From NCBI GenBank assembly GCA_015680685.1, contig MNCI01009669.1:183876-247875 (forward strand): a DNA stretch of 64,000 bases, given 5' to 3'. This DNA comes from Gnetum montanum (taxonomy: Eukaryota; Streptophyta; Gnetopsida; Gnetales; Gnetaceae). Shown piece after piece: positions 47,380 through 59,389 of this stretch. The translations under genes were made by a program, and so were the position numbers. The notes under the pieces are model-generated. The model saw only the letters and a program-made list of their open reading frames with translations. It was not told where the DNA came from and did no database searches. Each line of letters opens with the position of its first letter. The first letter of the stretch is position 1.

Positions 47380-48182
47380 CTGGGTGCCTTCTTGTCATGT
47401 GGCTGTTGCATACAGACGCTTTTGTATATTAATGTCTTGTGCACACTGGTTGCATGTAGGCAATGCTAAAGTTTGCACAACCCATGATCTCTACACACAA
47501 TTGCACCTTGTATCACTGTATGCAATGCATGGAACCTTCTTTTTCTTGATCTTTCCAAAAGTGTTCTCTGTAGATATTTCTAGGGAAAGATCATGGATTC
47601 CTAAGTGTGCATCTATAGTACTTAGCCATGCCATTCCCATTATTATTGGGAAGTCCCCTTTACCATTACTTATTTTTATGACTAGGAAATTAGCTAGGTA
47701 CGATCACCCAAACACAGTCGTGATGATGTCCTCCACCAATCCCAAGGGAATAGTGATGGACTGGTCAGCCAACTCTAGGTGAATATTGCTCTTCCTTAAT
47801 GGAGGAAGGTTCCAGGCATTGTACATTTCTTGTGATATTAAGTTGACTCCAAAAACTGAATCCAAAAGAGCTTTGCATGGCTCATTCCCAAAAATTTGGA
47901 GATAGATTAGGGGCTTCCAAGATCAGAGAATTTCCTAGGAAGATGGCCAACCTTGATCCAGTCAGTTACGACATGTGTTAACATAACCGTATGCGTTGAG
48001 CTCGATGTTTGGTTCAAAGGGAGCTCTAAAGCCTTATTTGATGGAGAGGCGTTTAGAGGTTCAACCACTTGTGGTTGTAAGGGCTTGGTTGGACTATTGG
48101 CTCTGAAGAAAGGTATTTTCTTCATATGGTTGTGAGAACCAACAACGGGTAAAGGATTTATAGCCCTTGTGGCATTGTGTTG
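47380..48182 (-). pseudogene. Element B aspartic protease
   Basis: NEPCKALLDSVFGVNLIS near 47850-47890: the DSG active site has become DSV. The C-terminal FPIIMGMAWLSTIDA is near 47620. It is continuous with gag apart from a TAG at about 48186 where C has CAG, so gag and pol share one frame in the family. Confidence 0.83.
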
Positions 48183-50537
48183 CTACGGTTGAGTAGGGAG
48201 TTCCCCTTGCATTGCTGGAGTGGGTGGTAATGGAGCTATTGGTGTGAGAGCTACAGATGGATTTGAAGGATGGTATGTTTGTGGGTTATCTTCCCTAGGA
48301 TAAGGAGTTCTATAATACTTATGATCTTGGTAGTGATGTTGTGATGTAACATGACTAACAGAGTCACGTGAAGAGATTGGATGCTGCACGTAGTAGCCAT
48401 ATGGGTTAGGTTGTTGGTAGGGGTATTGTTGCCTTGGCAATGGCATCCCCCATGACTGTGGGTATTGCCACTATTGATGTAGCTCAACAGGTTGTGGTGG
48501 AGTTCCACTTGGATAATATGTTGAAGGTTGGTGAAATTACCTTGGGTTACCTTGGGGATAAGATAATCATTGGGGTGTTTGTCATTTATTTAGTCATGGG
48601 TTGAGTGCATACACCCTAGACTCTTGTAGATGTGAGATCACTGGGCAACATCCCTTAGAATGGTCATATTGGCATATCTCGCATCCCCCATCATTGTATG
48701 TGTATGAATCCACAACCTCTTCTATGATGGCCATTTTACCCTTACCCTTGTTACATGCATTCTCCACTTCTCTCTTTTTCTTTTTGTCACGGTCACTACT
48801 GCGCTCCCTAGACTCCTCTACAATTTTAAGAACAATTTTAAACCTACTATCCAGGGAGTCCCAAATTTGGTCTACCTTTTCTAATACTTCTGTTTTTAAC
48901 CTTTGGAGAGGCAAATTTTTCCTATTCACCATCTCTTTGAGTGGTGACTCTTCTTCCTCCTCACAAAATCTCACTCCCCTTTTTCGGAGGGAAGGATCTT
49001 GATTGTATTCTTCTGTACTTTCTCTTTTTCATAGCTCACCTTCTTCTTTGGCTACTTGCTCTAGAAATCTATGAATTTGATGAGACCTAAGCTCTGATAA
49101 CCTTCCTTGGGCATACGTCCCATGGGTTTTTCTTGTTTCATGCCTAAGTCCATCCACAAGATGACATAATTGATCCCACTGCAAATAAGCATGGCCAGGG
49201 CAACAATGTAATAGTGTGTAATAGTGGCCCATGGTAGCATCCAAGGGTTCATGATTTCCTTACTTCCATCCTTGGATTTGCTTCCATAGGTTAGACACTT
49301 GGGAGTACATTTGGTACTTATCATTTAACAATTCTAACATTGTACTCCACCTTCGAATGGATTCCGATTCTAAGGACTGGTATCAACTTTCAGCTTCTTT
49401 CACTAATGTCCTTGGGAACAACTTCATTTTTTTCCATTTATTTTCTATGTTCTACAAGGCACATGCATCATGGAATGCTTGTAAATGATTTTGAGGATTA
49501 GCATTATATCCCCCTTCAAATCGTGGGATGTTGTTCATGTCTAGCCTCTTGATCCTACTATCCTTTTGGTGCCTTGTTGGAACTCTTACGGCCTCCGTTA
49601 TATCTAGCATGCTTCTAGTTGCAAGTAGAGGTTCTTCATGATCATATCATTCATAGCATCTATGGTGTCTATGCGGTTCCCTACTCTCCCTTCTTCTATG
49701 CCTTGATTCCTTAGAGTACCCTTGTTCTCGTTCTTGACTGTCTGGTCGATGTTTTTCACTTTGTTTTCCCTTATCCTCACGATTGGTTTTCCTATGATTG
49801 TGTTTGGACACTGAAGGAGAGGATGAAGATGACGATGAAGGTGAAGAAGAAGGAGAACCATCACCATGATGGTGTTTTCTACCTTCTCTTTGGTAGTCTT
49901 GGCCTCGATCATGATCACGATTAGAACGCCCACCCTTATCATGTGTTTGTGTTCCTTTGTTGAACACTTTGTGGGTATTAGAACCAGAGTTGTGAATAGT
50001 GGAGTGGAGGTTCTGATACACTACCTCTTGACCATTATCAGGAGAAGGAACATTGTTTCATGGGAAACTTGTTGAAGCAGGTTCACCATTATCAATTTTG
50101 CTCAAAACGTGCAGAGTGTCATGGGGCCATTTACCCTTCAAGGATGTATGGTATCTCTCCTGTCACAAGTCCCTTTGACATTACACTTATGTGGGATGAT
50201 AGTCCCTTATGTCATGATTGCATGTGATGTATTCTGCATATAAAAGTAGCATTCCTATTCGTGTGAGAGCACGAAGGAGCATGTTGGGGATTGATTGATC
50301 TAGAGGCAAGACTATGTTACCCTCCAAGGCTTTCCAACACAGTTGTTCATCTTGGTGGAGAATAAAGGTGAAATTAGATACATACTCATTAGGATGAGTA
50401 TATACCACATGAAACTGTTGAGGAACTGGTGGATCTTGGTTACGTGTATTATGTCGCCAACTACCTCTTGTGTTAGTCCTAGGCGGTGAAGTGCTCTTAT
50501 GCAAAGAAGAAGACATCTTGTCTTGTTTGGTGTGCAA
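48183..50537 (-). pseudogene. Element B gag
   Basis: Starts at an ATG at 50537 (MHTKQDKMSSSLHKS); a second in-frame Met lies 7 codons on. N-terminal THPNEYVSNFTFILHQDEQ; a Ser-rich low-complexity stretch (GSPSSSPSSSSSSSPS, near 49830); a charged coiled stretch (QVAKEEGEL near 49035); a Cys/His knuckle CEICQYDHSKGCC near 48680; a Gln/Pro/Tyr-rich C-terminus (PRQQYPYQQPNPYGYYVQH) ending at 48183. Several frameshifts and stops split it. Confidence 0.83.
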
Positions 50538-50641
50538 TGTACCATTGTCTTGTCTTCCTTTGATTAACCCTAAGGGTTCGTTCTAATGTTCCAACGATAT
50601 GAATGATTTCCTATGTTCTACATAGTGCACAAACAACTAAG

Positions 50642-50659
50642 TCCCTGACAACAGCGTCA
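50642..50659 (-). other. Primer-binding site, tRNA-Asp type (element B)
   Basis: The plus strand reads TCCCTGACAACAGCGTCA, one base from the LTR, against the tRNA-Asp 3' end TCCCCGGCAACGGCGCCA. All four mismatches are transitions. Confidence 0.85.
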
Positions 50660-50660
50660 A

Positions 50661-51419
50661 TGATGAGTGGCGAGGTACCCCTACACTCAACCATATGAAT
50701 ACGAGTGTTTCACACACAATCTAGTCAAACTCGAAGGACTAAGTGCTTACGCGCCTTAATGGAACACTCAAGGTTAACCAATCGTTGTCTTCCCAAAATT
50801 ACTTATATTGTCATGGTTGTATGGTTAAGTAAGCTTGAGGTATATTATTTTTATAGCTTTTTATCTTTTTATGTCTTCTACTAATAAAGGAAAGGGAGAG
50901 AGAACAAACTGACTAACTTACATTAACTATTCATTAACTAGTTTCTAAATGTTCCTAACACCAGTATCCATTCCCACTTGCCATACACATCTTGAACTAG
51001 TGTAACACTGCTGGGATTACCAAACGCTAATCATCACTGGGTTACTAAGCGCTACACACATGCTCGAAGTGGTTGTACTGAGTGTATTTAACTAAGGGGT
51101 TGAAGGTTGAGAAAGATATTAATTAACTAGGAAAGCATTAAACAATCATTAATTACTAATTAGCTTAATTTGTATGTTGCAAGGTTTATCATAAAGTTCA
51201 TCTTTATTGCCGTACACAAAATTGTGCTCAGGTACAAATTGCTCGAATAAAGATCCATTCACTCTATGAATCCTACTATGGGCACACAGAAATAATTCTA
51301 ACTCTGGAATAACAAAACTGTAAGAATTTGGCTAAGGGTCTAAGTCTAACTATGTGGAACCAAGGGCGCCACCTCTTATTTATAGAAGATGAGGCAGGAC
51401 GTGATATCGTGACTCATCA
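50661..51419 (-). repeat. Element B 5' LTR
   Basis: 759 bp, TGATGAGTGG to GACTCATCA. TATA (TATAAATA on the minus strand) near 51380. Same family as the LTRs of C and E and the window start. Confidence 0.93.
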
Positions 51420-51510
51420 TCCTTGGAATGGACCATTAGGGTTAGTTACAAAAATAATAATAAAATAATAATAATAATATAATAATACATTGCACATTGA
51501 ATAATTAATC
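51420..51510 (+). other. Element C leader fragment right of B
   Basis: CCATTAGGGTTAGTTAC matches the B leader (CCCTTAGGGTTAATC), followed by an AAT/TAATA simple repeat (51452-51488). It shows that B landed between the C primer site and gag. Confidence 0.75.
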
Positions 51511-53865
51511 ATGTCTCCTTCTTCCTGTGAAAGTGCTTCACTGCCTAAGTCTAACACAATGAATAGTTGGAGGCATAGTACACATGATGATCTACCAGTG
51601 CCCCAATAGTTTCGCTTGGTAATGCTCATCTCGATGAGTATGTACTAGAATTTACCTTTATCCTCCACCAAGATGAACAATTGCAATGGCATGATTTACA
51701 GAGTAACATAGTGTTACCACTCAATCACTCAATCCCAAGCATGCTTCTTCGTGCTCTCACATGAATTGGTATGCAACACCTACAATCGAAATACATTGTG
51801 TATGAACAAGGTTCAAGGGATTATCAACCTACAAAGGCATAACATCAAAAAAACCTGCAACAAGAGAGACATTATAAATCTATGAAGGGGAATTGGTCTT
51901 AAGATGTTCTGTACATCCTAAGTGAAAATGAGGGTGGTGAACTTGCCTCAAGAGGTTTTCCACAAAATGATGTTCCTCCCATTGACTTTGGTTAAGGGGT
52001 TATATATTAGAACCTTCACTCAACCATCCATAACCAGGTTCTAATACCAATGGGCACAAAGGATCTGAAAAAGGAACACAAATACATGATAAAGATGGAC
52101 ATTCTAATTGTAACCGTGATCGAGGCTACAACCATCGAAGAGAGGGTGGCGGGAACTATCATGGTGATGACCCTCTTTCCTCTTCACCTTCATCATCTCC
52201 TTCCCCCTCTCCTTCAAGATTTGAACATAGTCACAAAGAGAAAGATTATGAGAACAATGGTAAGGAAAATAGAGATCATAGAGAAATAGTCGAGAAAGGG
52301 GACGAAGGCATTCTAGAGAAACGCATCATGAAAGGAGGGAGAGTAGGGAATAGCATAGGCATCATAGACGCCATAGAGAATACAATCACGATGAACCCCT
52401 ACTCACTACCTGAAGTATGCTAGATATAACCGAGGCCATTAGGATCCCAAAAAGGCACCAAAAGGATAATAGGATCAAAAGATTAGACATGAACAATATC
52501 CGACAATTTGAAGGGGGATATAATGTTGATCTTAAAAATCATCTACAAGCATTCTATGATGCATGTGCCTTGTAAAATATAGAAAATGAGTGGCCAAAAC
52601 TAAATTTGTTTCCATAGACATTGATCAAAGAAGTAGAAAGCTGGTACCAATCCTTAAAACTATAATCCATTCATCGATGGAGTACCATGTTAGAGCTATT
52701 CAATGATAAGTATCAAACGTACTCCCGAGTTTCCAACCTGTGAAAGAAAATCCAAGGATGGAAACAAGGAGGACATGAACCCTTGGATGCTGCCATGGGC
52801 TGATATTATACATCATTACATCATTTTCCTAGCCATGGTTACTGATAGAGGGAACAACTATGCCATCTCATAGATGGGATTAGGTACAAAACGCAAAGAA
52901 CCCTTGGGACATATGCCCAAAGAAGGCTATCTGAGCTCAGAGCCCATCAAATACAAAGATTGTTGGAGCAAGTTGCCAAGGAGGAAGATGAGTTAAGAAA
53001 AAGAAAAAGTGTGGAGGAATACAACAGAGACCCTTCCCTCCAAAAGAAGGAAGTTAGATTTTGTGAGGATGAAGAAGAGTCACCACTTGAAGAGATGGTG
53101 AATAGGAAGACTTTGCCATTCAAAAGTTTACATCAGATATATCAGCAAAGGTAGATCAAATATGAGACTCCCTACAGAATAAATTTTAAACATTCTTAAA
53201 ATAGTAGAGGAGTCTAGAGAGCAAGATAGTGACCGAGAAAGGAGAAAAAAAGAAAGAAAATAAATATGCACGTAACAAAGGTAAGAGCAAAGTTGCCATC
53301 ATTGAAGAGGTTTTGGATTCAAATATAGATAATGATGATAGATGTGAGATATGCCAATATGACCACCCTAAATGATGTTGCCCAATAATATCACATCTGC
53401 AAGAGTCTAGGGTGTACACACTAAACCCATGATTAAACATACAAAAAACACCTCGAAGGTTACCTTATCCTCAAGGTAACCTAAGGCAGTTTCACCAACC
53501 CTTCATGTATTATCCAGGTGGAAATCCACCATAAAAAAATGAATAGTATCAACAGTGGAAAAATCCACAATCATGGGGAATGCCACCACAACGTCAATAG
53601 TACCCTTACTATCAACATGACCCATATAGGTACTACGCGTAGTAGCCAATCTCTCCACATGACTCTACTAGTCACATCACTCCTTAGCCTCACTACCAAG
53701 TGCACGAGTACTATAGAACTCCTTCTCTTAGAAGAGATGTTCCACAAATGTACTATCCTTCTCATCCAACTGCACCTCTTCCACCCTTAGCTCTAATTAC
53801 CACCTGCTCCAGCTATGTAGGGTGAGCTCCCTACCCAATTGCAGCAATGCAATGCTACAAGGGCT
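51511..53865 (+). pseudogene. Element C gag
   Basis: ATG at 51511 (MSPSSCESAS...) matching the B gag start. N-terminal FTFILHQDEQLQWHD near 51660; a charged low-complexity region (52080-52400); a conserved LDMNNIRQFEGGYNVDL block near 52480; a coiled EQVAKEEDELRKRKSVEEYN near 52965; a knuckle CEICQYDHPK near 53345; a Gln/Pro-rich tail continuing in frame into protease. Broken by several stops and frameshifts. Confidence 0.83.
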
Positions 53866-54546
53866 ATCAACCCTCAACCTACTATTGGTTTAGACAACTG
53901 CATAAGGAAGAGACCTTTCTTTAGAACCAATAGTTCAACTAAGTTCTTACAACCACAAGTAGCTAATCTTCCAAATGCCTCACCATCATTCAAATCTTTG
54001 AAGCTTCCTTCAAACCAAAGACTGCACTTAACGCATACAGTCATGTTGAATCATGCAAGTATTGACTGGATTAAAGTTGGTCATCTCCCTAGGAAATTAT
54101 CTGATCTTGGAAGTCCTCTTATATATTTACAAATCATTAGGAATGAGCCGTGCAAAGCTCTTTTGGATTCAGGTTCTAGTGTCAACTTAATCTCTCAAGA
54201 AATGTACAAAGCCTAGAACTTGCCTCCACTATAAAAGAGTAACATTCGTTTAGAGTTGGCCAACCAATCCATCACTATCCCAGTAGGACTAGTGGAGGAG
54301 ATTATCACCACTATTTGTGGGCGGTCATATCCAGCTAATTTCCTAGTGATTCAAGTCAACAAATGTAAGGGGGACTTCCCAATCACTATGGAAAGAGCAT
54401 GGCTAAGCACAATTGATGCACGCCTAGGAATACATGATCTTTCCCTAGAAATATCAAAGGAAAATACATTTGGAAAGATCAAGAAGAAGAAAGTTCCATG
54501 CATCACATATAGTGACACAGGGTGCAATTGCATGCAGAAGGCCTAG
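53866..54546 (+). pseudogene. Element C aspartic protease
   Basis: The catalytic motif ALLDSGSSVNLIS is intact, with Asp at 54166-54168, in an open frame 53839-54216. After one stop the flap and C-terminal part continue at 54256-54546 (CGRSYPANFLVIQV, FPITMERAWLSTIDA, where MGR has become MER). It is the only protease in the window with a canonical DSG. Confidence 0.87.
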
Positions 54547-54869
54547 TTTGTACAATGTTTAACATTGCCTGCATGCAACTAGTGTGCAAAAATAACTAAC
54601 ATACAAAAATTCCTATATGCAATAGCCATATGATAGGAAGGCATCTAGTGGCTGACAACTAACTAAGAGAGCAACTCAACTATATGCATGGAACCAACTA
54701 AGAGCTTGACTTGTGCCTCCATCGATAGCATAGACACATTAGAGCAAGTCCATCACCAACTTCCAATTCTTGACATTGAAAATATCAATTAGGGGAAGGT
54801 GGAAATCCCTGATGAGTTCAAGTAAGAGCCCCTCTACCCCATTGCTAACAGTGAATGGGTTAGTCCCTT

Positions 54870-55640
54870 AGTCATTGTGCCTAAAAAGGGAGGTAAATGG
54901 AGGGTATGTATAGACTTTAGGCTACTGAACATGGCAACGTTCAAAGACCACTTTCCATTGCCATTCATTGACCAATTCTTAGACATCATTGTAGAGCATT
55001 GCTACTATAGTTTTTTGGATGGTTACAATGGATACAATCAAATTCAAATAGTACTAGAAGACTAAGCCAAGACCACGTTCACAAGTCCTTGGGGGACTTT
55101 TACATATAGGCAGATGCCGTTTGGCTTGTGCAATGCCCCAGCAACGTTTCAACATTTGGTTCTAAGTATCTTTCGACAGCAAATAGGGAATGGTGTTGAG
55201 GTTTTCATGGATGATTTCTCCACCTATGGAGCAGACTTTGAGCAAGCATTGGACCGATTAGATCAAGTACTGAAACAATGTGTTGAAACCAACTTAAGGC
55301 TCAATTGNTATCAAGTACTGAAACAATGTGTTGAAACCAACTTAAGGCTCAATTGGAAGAAAAGCCATTTAATGGTCCAAGAAGACATTGTATTAGGGCA
55401 CAAGATTTCACAAATAGGGATAGAGGTAGATGCTAAAAAGATTATAGTCATCCCAGGAATCACTCGTCAACCTAAAACTATAAAAGATATCTGATCATTT
55501 CTTAGACATACTGGCTATTATAGATGCTTCATTGAGAACTTTTCAAGGATTACAAAACCTTTGTTAGAACTAACAAAGAAGGATGTACCTTTTGAATGGA
55601 CTAGGGAATGTGAGATAGACTTCCAAATCTTAAAATAAAA
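54870..55640 (+). pseudogene. Element C reverse transcriptase
   Basis: PKKGGKWRVCIDFRLLN near 54880; PLPFIDQFLDII; after a TAA, SPWGTFTYRQMPFGLCNAPA near 55085; catalytic VFMDDFSTYG with FMDD at 55204-55215; then, after an artificial 46-bp duplication around the N at 55308, WKKSHLMVQEDIVLGHKIS and GYYRCFIENFSRITKPLLEL. Without the duplication RT is nearly continuous with two or three stops. It copies element RNA into cDNA in functional relatives. Confidence 0.9.
55308..55308. other. Single N at an unmerged contig overlap
   Basis: The 46 bases before it (55262-55307) recur exactly at 55310-55355. This is an assembly join, not a biological duplication. Confidence 0.9.
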
Positions 55641-56060
55641 CCTCATAGAAACACCCATTCTACAAGCTGTTGATTGGTCCAGACCATTCCACATAATGAC
55701 TGACTTGTCCAACTTTGCTTTAGGAGCCATACTTACATAGTTAGATGATAAAAAATGACCCTATTACATTCACTATGCAAGTTGAAGTATTGATGGTGCA
55801 CAACTCAATTACACCACAACAGAAAAAGAATTAATGGCTATGGTGTTTGCACTAGAGAAATTTAGGCACTATGTATTGGGCTATTATATATTCATATATA
55901 TGGATCATAGTGCAATACGGTTCCTAATGAATAAACCAATGGTGAGCCCTCACATCATACGATGGCTCATGATCTTACAAGAGTTTGATCTTATGATAAT
56001 CGATCATAAAGGCATCGAGAATGTTGTTGTTGATCATTTATCTTGGTTGCAATGGGACAA
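55641..56060 (+). pseudogene. Element C RNase H
   Basis: PFHIMTDLSNFALGAIL near 55690, then QLNYTTTEKELMAMVFALEK near 55805, HYVLGYYIFIYMDHSAIRFL and PHIIRWLMILQEFDLM. An open frame of 134 codons (55834-56238) holds the second half; one TAG and one TGA precede it. Confidence 0.88.
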
Positions 56061-56239
56061 CAAAGAGGATGAATATCCAATTTTTAACTGTTTCCTTGAT
56101 GAACTCCTCTTTGTAGGTATGATAAACAATCACTTACTCACTGATACAAATTGGTATAGTAGCATTCTCACTTATCTGCTTACACAAGAAACACCACAAG
56201 GGTTAGACATTAAAAAGAAACAATATTTTCTTCACTGAG

Positions 56240-57420
56240 CCAAATATTTCATGGAAATCAATAGAAAAATTTATAAAGTATGTTTTGATGGCTTGGTCCG
56301 ATGTTGTATTCCTAATGTAGATCAATTGCAAGTTCTCCAAGATGCTCATGAGGGCCCTTGTGGGGTCATTATGGTGGGAGACAAATAGCCATTAAAATCT
56401 TGCTTGTAGGATATTATTGGCCTACATTATTCTAGGATGCTCATCATTTCGTCCAATCTTGTGAGCACTGCCAATGTGATGGGGAAATGATTGCTAGAAT
56501 GGAGGATCTGCAACAATGGATTCAACCCTTAGAACCTTTCAACATATGGGGAATTGATTTTATGGGGCCTATTAGACCAATGTCCAATGGAAAAGCCTAC
56601 ATTGTTGTTGCTGTTGACTATTTTACAAAGTGGGTAGAAGCAACTACTGTTATAGATTGTCCATCATCTACCGCTGCATGATTTGTTCAACAATAAATCA
56701 TAAACAGGTTTGGCATGCCTCGTGCACTTATTTCTGACAATGGTACATATTTTATAGGTGCGACTTTCTAGAAGTTGATGCAACACTTAGGAGTTGAGCA
56801 CAAATTGACTACACCATATCATCCTCAAGTGAATGGTCAGGCCAAAGTTACCAATAGGGAGATCACAAAAATACTAACATGGATCATCAACAAATATAGG
56901 CGAGATTGGAGCACCAAACTGAATGATTCTCTTTGGTCATGTCGCTTCACATGGAAACTCCCTATAGGCTACTCTCCATATGAGTTAGTATACGGTAAAC
57001 TTCCAATACTTCCTATCCAAGCTGAGCTTCGTACACTATCTACAGTATGTGACCTCAACCTTAATCTTAGTCTAGCATAGAGAGAACAATTGATGAACCT
57101 TAACTTGCTAGATGAAAATTGATTAGCTGCCCTATCATCTAATGAACTACACAAGGCCTTTAATAAAAAATGTCATGACCTAAGGATTAGGAAAGTAAAA
57201 TATGAACTAGGAGATAAGGATCTTTATTGAAATCCCACACATGTGCCACAACGAAGTAAATTTCAAATGCTATGGGAAGGACCTTATATCATTCATGAAA
57301 CTTTTCCTTTCGGGGCCATGATGATTTATAAACCTGATAGCTCGAACAAGAAATTATTGGTCAACATCTAGCAAACCAAACCTTTCCATGAACTGAAAAC
57401 GACTAGTACTAATACTACCT
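56240..57420 (+). pseudogene. Element C integrase and pol end
   Basis: The zinc-binding N-terminus (56290-56480) is frameshifted. The core shows WGIDFMGPI and VVAVDYFTKWVEA (first Asp) near 56620, SDNGTYF (second Asp) near 56735, and NGQAKVTNRE, where the catalytic Glu is replaced by Lys (codon 56844-56846). The C-terminal YSPYELVYGKLPILPIQAEL, then FPFGAMMIYKPDSS and FHELK, ends the frame near 57410. Stops look like former CAG, CGA or TGG codons. Confidence 0.88.
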
Positions 57421-57429
57421 CTATTGGTG

Positions 57430-59380
57430 GATAACCCTGCTCCTCATTTCAAATCACCTCATTCCAACTCAGTCATGGGGGAGATGGCTACCAATGCTAA
57501 CCATTTTAAGCCCTCAGTTCCTTTTGTATTTTTGTTTTACACATTTTTCATCTTTACTTATTTTTATTTTATACCATCATTAACATATTTACTATTTCTT
57601 TATTTGATTTATTCTTACTTGTCACATAATAAGTGCTCATGATGGTGGATTGTACTATAATGGTGTTGATTGCTAATGGTGTGGATTGTACTATAATGGT
57701 GTTGATTACTAAGATATGGTTTCTTTTGATAAAATAAGCAATGAGTCCACGTCATCCACTCATCCGTGCAACTCTATGATCTTCCTTGTTTTGGAAATGT
57801 ACTGTACCTTTTTCTAAGAAAACCTATTAATGAATTGGTGGCTTAGTACTCTTCAAACCAAGAAAACATTCAAATGGACGGAAAAGGGTGTGACCTCAAG
57901 GGGATTCAACACATTTGTGCTAGCTACTCTCTTGGGCACTTGGATGTTTTTCATAAGTTTTCCGCCATTCCACTATTGACCAATATTAGGAAGTTAACTA
58001 AATTAAATAAGTCTTTGCATGGTGTGGTTCTCATAAAAAGAAAAAGAAAAAAAGAAAAGAAAAAGAAAGAAAAAAAACTAATGAGAATTCAAAGAACACC
58101 CCTTAGACATAATAAGAAACATGGGCCACATGGATTGGTTATGGCATTGGAAAGACATGTTACCCATGCCTGAAGGTTCCCTCTAACTAAGGCCCTTTCT
58201 CGCTTCTTGCTTCTCTATCTTTCTCTTGTTGGAATGGTCGTGGCTCTGTGGATGCATTCTTGTTACTTCAGGAGGCTAGGTTGGTCAAGTGTGTTGATGC
58301 GAGGTCACTGGATATGGTTAGTTTTGATTTGGATTTGGAATGAATTCTATTAAGTCACCTTAATCACATACTACATAAGGGACTATATACAACCTTCATT
58401 TTGGGATTCCATTCCATTCTCTCTTCTCTTCCAAATTTCTTTCCATATTCCACCTCATTGTCGATTTTATGATTAGTCTATATCTTGGTTGCTGCATTAT
58501 TATTCTTTGGTAAACTCTTGTGGGTAAGTCCTGAACCATTGTTTCCATATGTCATTCCTATAGCCTATGGACTCTTTGGTTTGTGGGTATGTCAAGGCAT
58601 AAAGGGCATTAACCTGCTTTGAGGAGGACCCACTGGCATTCCTTTTTGGTGCAATTATTAAGTTTTTTTCCTTAAACATTTCTTGCAATCAACCATTTCC
58701 CATTTCAACCCATCCATGACATCCAATTTTTTTTATTGGATTCACCGTTGTTATTTCTTTATTCTTCCTTGTTTTTCATTTTCCATCTTATCACTATTGG
58801 AGGTTTGCTATTAGTCATGGGGGCCCTGTCACAAAATTTTCCATTCCATTACTTATCTCACCCCTACACCTTGGGTAGTCACCAGTGATAAGCATCTAAC
58901 CTAGTATCTATCATACCCAAAACCTAGCCAATGTGCTTCATAGTGAGGCAAGGTATCAATCACATTATATCTTATCTATCCTTGCTAATTCATGACTGTG
59001 TTGTGTGTGAAAATGGTGATCACATGAACAATGGACTAGGATAGGAGGGAGCACTCAAGATGAACTAGAGCTGAAGTAGTTATGCAAGGAACACACATCA
59101 TATGGTCATGGATGAACAATAGTGTGCACATCGGCAGCAACACATCTCATTTTCTTTTCTCTCTCTCTCTCTCTAAGCTATTAAATAAAGGTTTGGATGT
59201 CATCTATGTATGGTATTCACCACAATGGGTATGAACACCAATGTTGTAATATGTTTGTCGGTCCGTTTATTGAGCACTTTGAGTCTATCATTCCATTTTA
59301 TTGTCAATTTTCATTTAGTTAATAATCCCATACCTTCCCAATATTTTGTAAGAAACTTGAGGAAAAGTTTTTATTTAGTC
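57430..59380 (+). other. Element C post-pol spacer
   Basis: Non-coding but collinear with the spacers of A and B (read reversed): a pyrimidine-rich tract at 57520-57600, one copy of the 80-bp unit at 58010-58120, GAGGAGGACCCACTGG at 58620, CT repeat at 59158-59174. A duplicated TGGTGTTGATT(G/A)CTAA occurs at 57660 and 57698. Confidence 0.75.
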
Positions 59381-59389
59381 ATGGGGGTA
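59381..59389 (+). other. Polypurine tract, element C
   Basis: ATGGGGGTA directly before the 3' LTR; the same tract is found in A and B. Confidence 0.87.

Larger units (their letters stand above)
41931..51419 (-). mobile_element. Element B: Athila-like Ty3 retrotransposon nested in C
   Basis: Minus-strand element. 5' LTR 50661-51419; 3' LTR ends at 42339, with its outer part in the gap. Gag, protease, RT, RNase H and integrase are in order and are the best preserved in the window: the LTRs differ less than those of C and long frames survive (209 codons of integrase). It is inserted in the leader of C, since C gag starts only 92 bp beyond it. The left target duplication is hidden. Confidence 0.9.
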
